Below are positions 5,489-6,017 of a stretch of 6,017 nucleotides of DNA, piece after piece. The notes below the pieces were generated by a model. The model worked only from the letters and a program-made list of their open reading frames with translations, searched no databases and had not been told where the DNA came from. The stretch is from Wenzhouxiangella sp. Lineage in GTDB: Bacteria; Pseudomonadota; Gammaproteobacteria; Xanthomonadales; Wenzhouxiangellaceae. Each line of letters opens with the position of its first letter. Within the stretch, counting starts at the first letter, position 1. The stretch covers positions 1 to 6,017 of the forward strand of contig SLJA01000291.1 of the NCBI GenBank assembly GCA_007135355.1, read 5' to 3'. A program made the position numbers and the translations under genes.

Positions 5489-6017
5489 TTGAGTGAACTG
5501 TATGCCTGGGGCGGTCCGGCCGGACGCGGGGTAATCCGCGCCCGGCCGGAAGACTTCGAGGTCGAGGAAATCCTCGGTCACCAGCCCTCCGGCGACGGCG
5601 AGCACTTGTGGCTATGGATCGAGAAGCGCGAGCAGAACACGGTCGATGTCGCCTCGATGCTGGCCAAAGCAGCCGGGCTGCACCCGCGCGAGGTCAGCTT
5701 CGCCGGCTTGAAGGACCGCAACGCGATCACGCGCCAGTATTTCTCCATGCATCTGGCCGGCCAGGCCGACCCGGACTGGTCTCGGTGGACGTTGCCGGGC
5801 GTGAGTCTCCTTGCGGCGGAGCGCTCGGTGCGCAAGATCCAGCGCGGTCGGCTCAAGGGCAACCGCTTTGGTTTGACCGTGCGCGAACTGGATGCCGATC
5901 GTGAACAGCTTGAGCGGCGTCTGGTCCAGCTCCGTGATCATGGCGCCCCGAACGGCTTCGGCGAGCAGCGCTTCGGCGGCAACAACATCGCCCGCGCGCG
6001 CGCCCTGTTCGCCGGCC
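5489..6017 (+). CDS. truD: tRNA pseudouridine(13) synthase TruD, N-terminal half (runs off the window)
   Basis: Converts U13 to pseudouridine in tRNA-Glu in the cytosol. The frame is open from TTG 5489 through the window's right end, giving 176 residues of about 340-350 expected. RPEDFEVEEI (19-28) matches the family N-terminus. REVSFAGLKDRNAITRQ (67-83) contains the catalytic Asp, here Asp76, equivalent to Asp80 of E. coli. LKGNRFGLTVRE (122-133) and PNGFGEQRFG (154-163) are further conserved blocks. TTG is the only suitable start here; ATG 5502 is out of frame. A modest GAGG (5473-5476), inside the end of the preceding gene, is 12 bases upstream. The 7-bp gap implies cotranscription with the secreted-protein gene. 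E. coli truD follows ispF; here it follows the unknown protein. Confidence 0.95.
   Translation, partial: MSELYAWGGPAGRGVIRARPEDFEVEEILGHQPSGDGEHLWLWIEKREQNTVDVASMLAKAAGLHPREVSFAGLKDRNAITRQYFSMHLAGQADPDWSRWTLPGVSLLAAERSVRKIQRGRLKGNRFGLTVRELDADREQLERRLVQLRDHGAPNGFGEQRFGGNNIARARALFAG

Overview
The window looks like chromosomal DNA from a high-GC gammaproteobacterium. The evidence is the G/C-rich third codon positions, an E. coli-like MtfA, DapE and FtsB, and ftsB lying near truD as in the E. coli ftsB-ispD-ispF-truD region. A lineage near Xanthomonadales, Chromatiales or Wenzhouxiangella is a guess from gene style; nothing in the sequence fixes the genus.

The left half (about 1-2514) is read on the minus strand. 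It holds an M48 zinc metalloprotease lipoprotein with a C-terminal TPR region (243-1526) and an MtfA-type zinc peptidase (1714-2514). Directly 3' of each gene lies a noncoding element built from inverted copies of a GCAGAG-rich motif (74-217 and 1589-1755). The two elements share an arm of about 41 bp. The second element encodes the last 14 residues of MtfA and part of its stop codon.

The right half (2542 to the end) is read on the plus strand, divergent from mtfA across only 27 bp. It holds dapE (lysine/peptidoglycan precursor synthesis) and ftsB (divisome) with a 16-bp gap. A membrane-anchored winged-helix regulator follows, overlapping ftsB by 4 bp. Next come a 156-bp gap with GGTTCAG heptad repeats, a small secreted protein of unknown function, and truD (tRNA pseudouridine synthase), which runs off the window's right edge.

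The core genes are ordinary. The main points of interest are three. First, the regulator and secreted protein stand between ftsB and truD, where ispD and ispF sit in E. coli. Second, a dispersed repeat supplies the end of mtfA. Third, a heptad repeat begins right after the regulator's stop codon. I see no RNA genes, CRISPR array, transposase or phage genes. No clear new defence or mobile system is visible; the regulator/secreted-protein pair is the best candidate for something undescribed.
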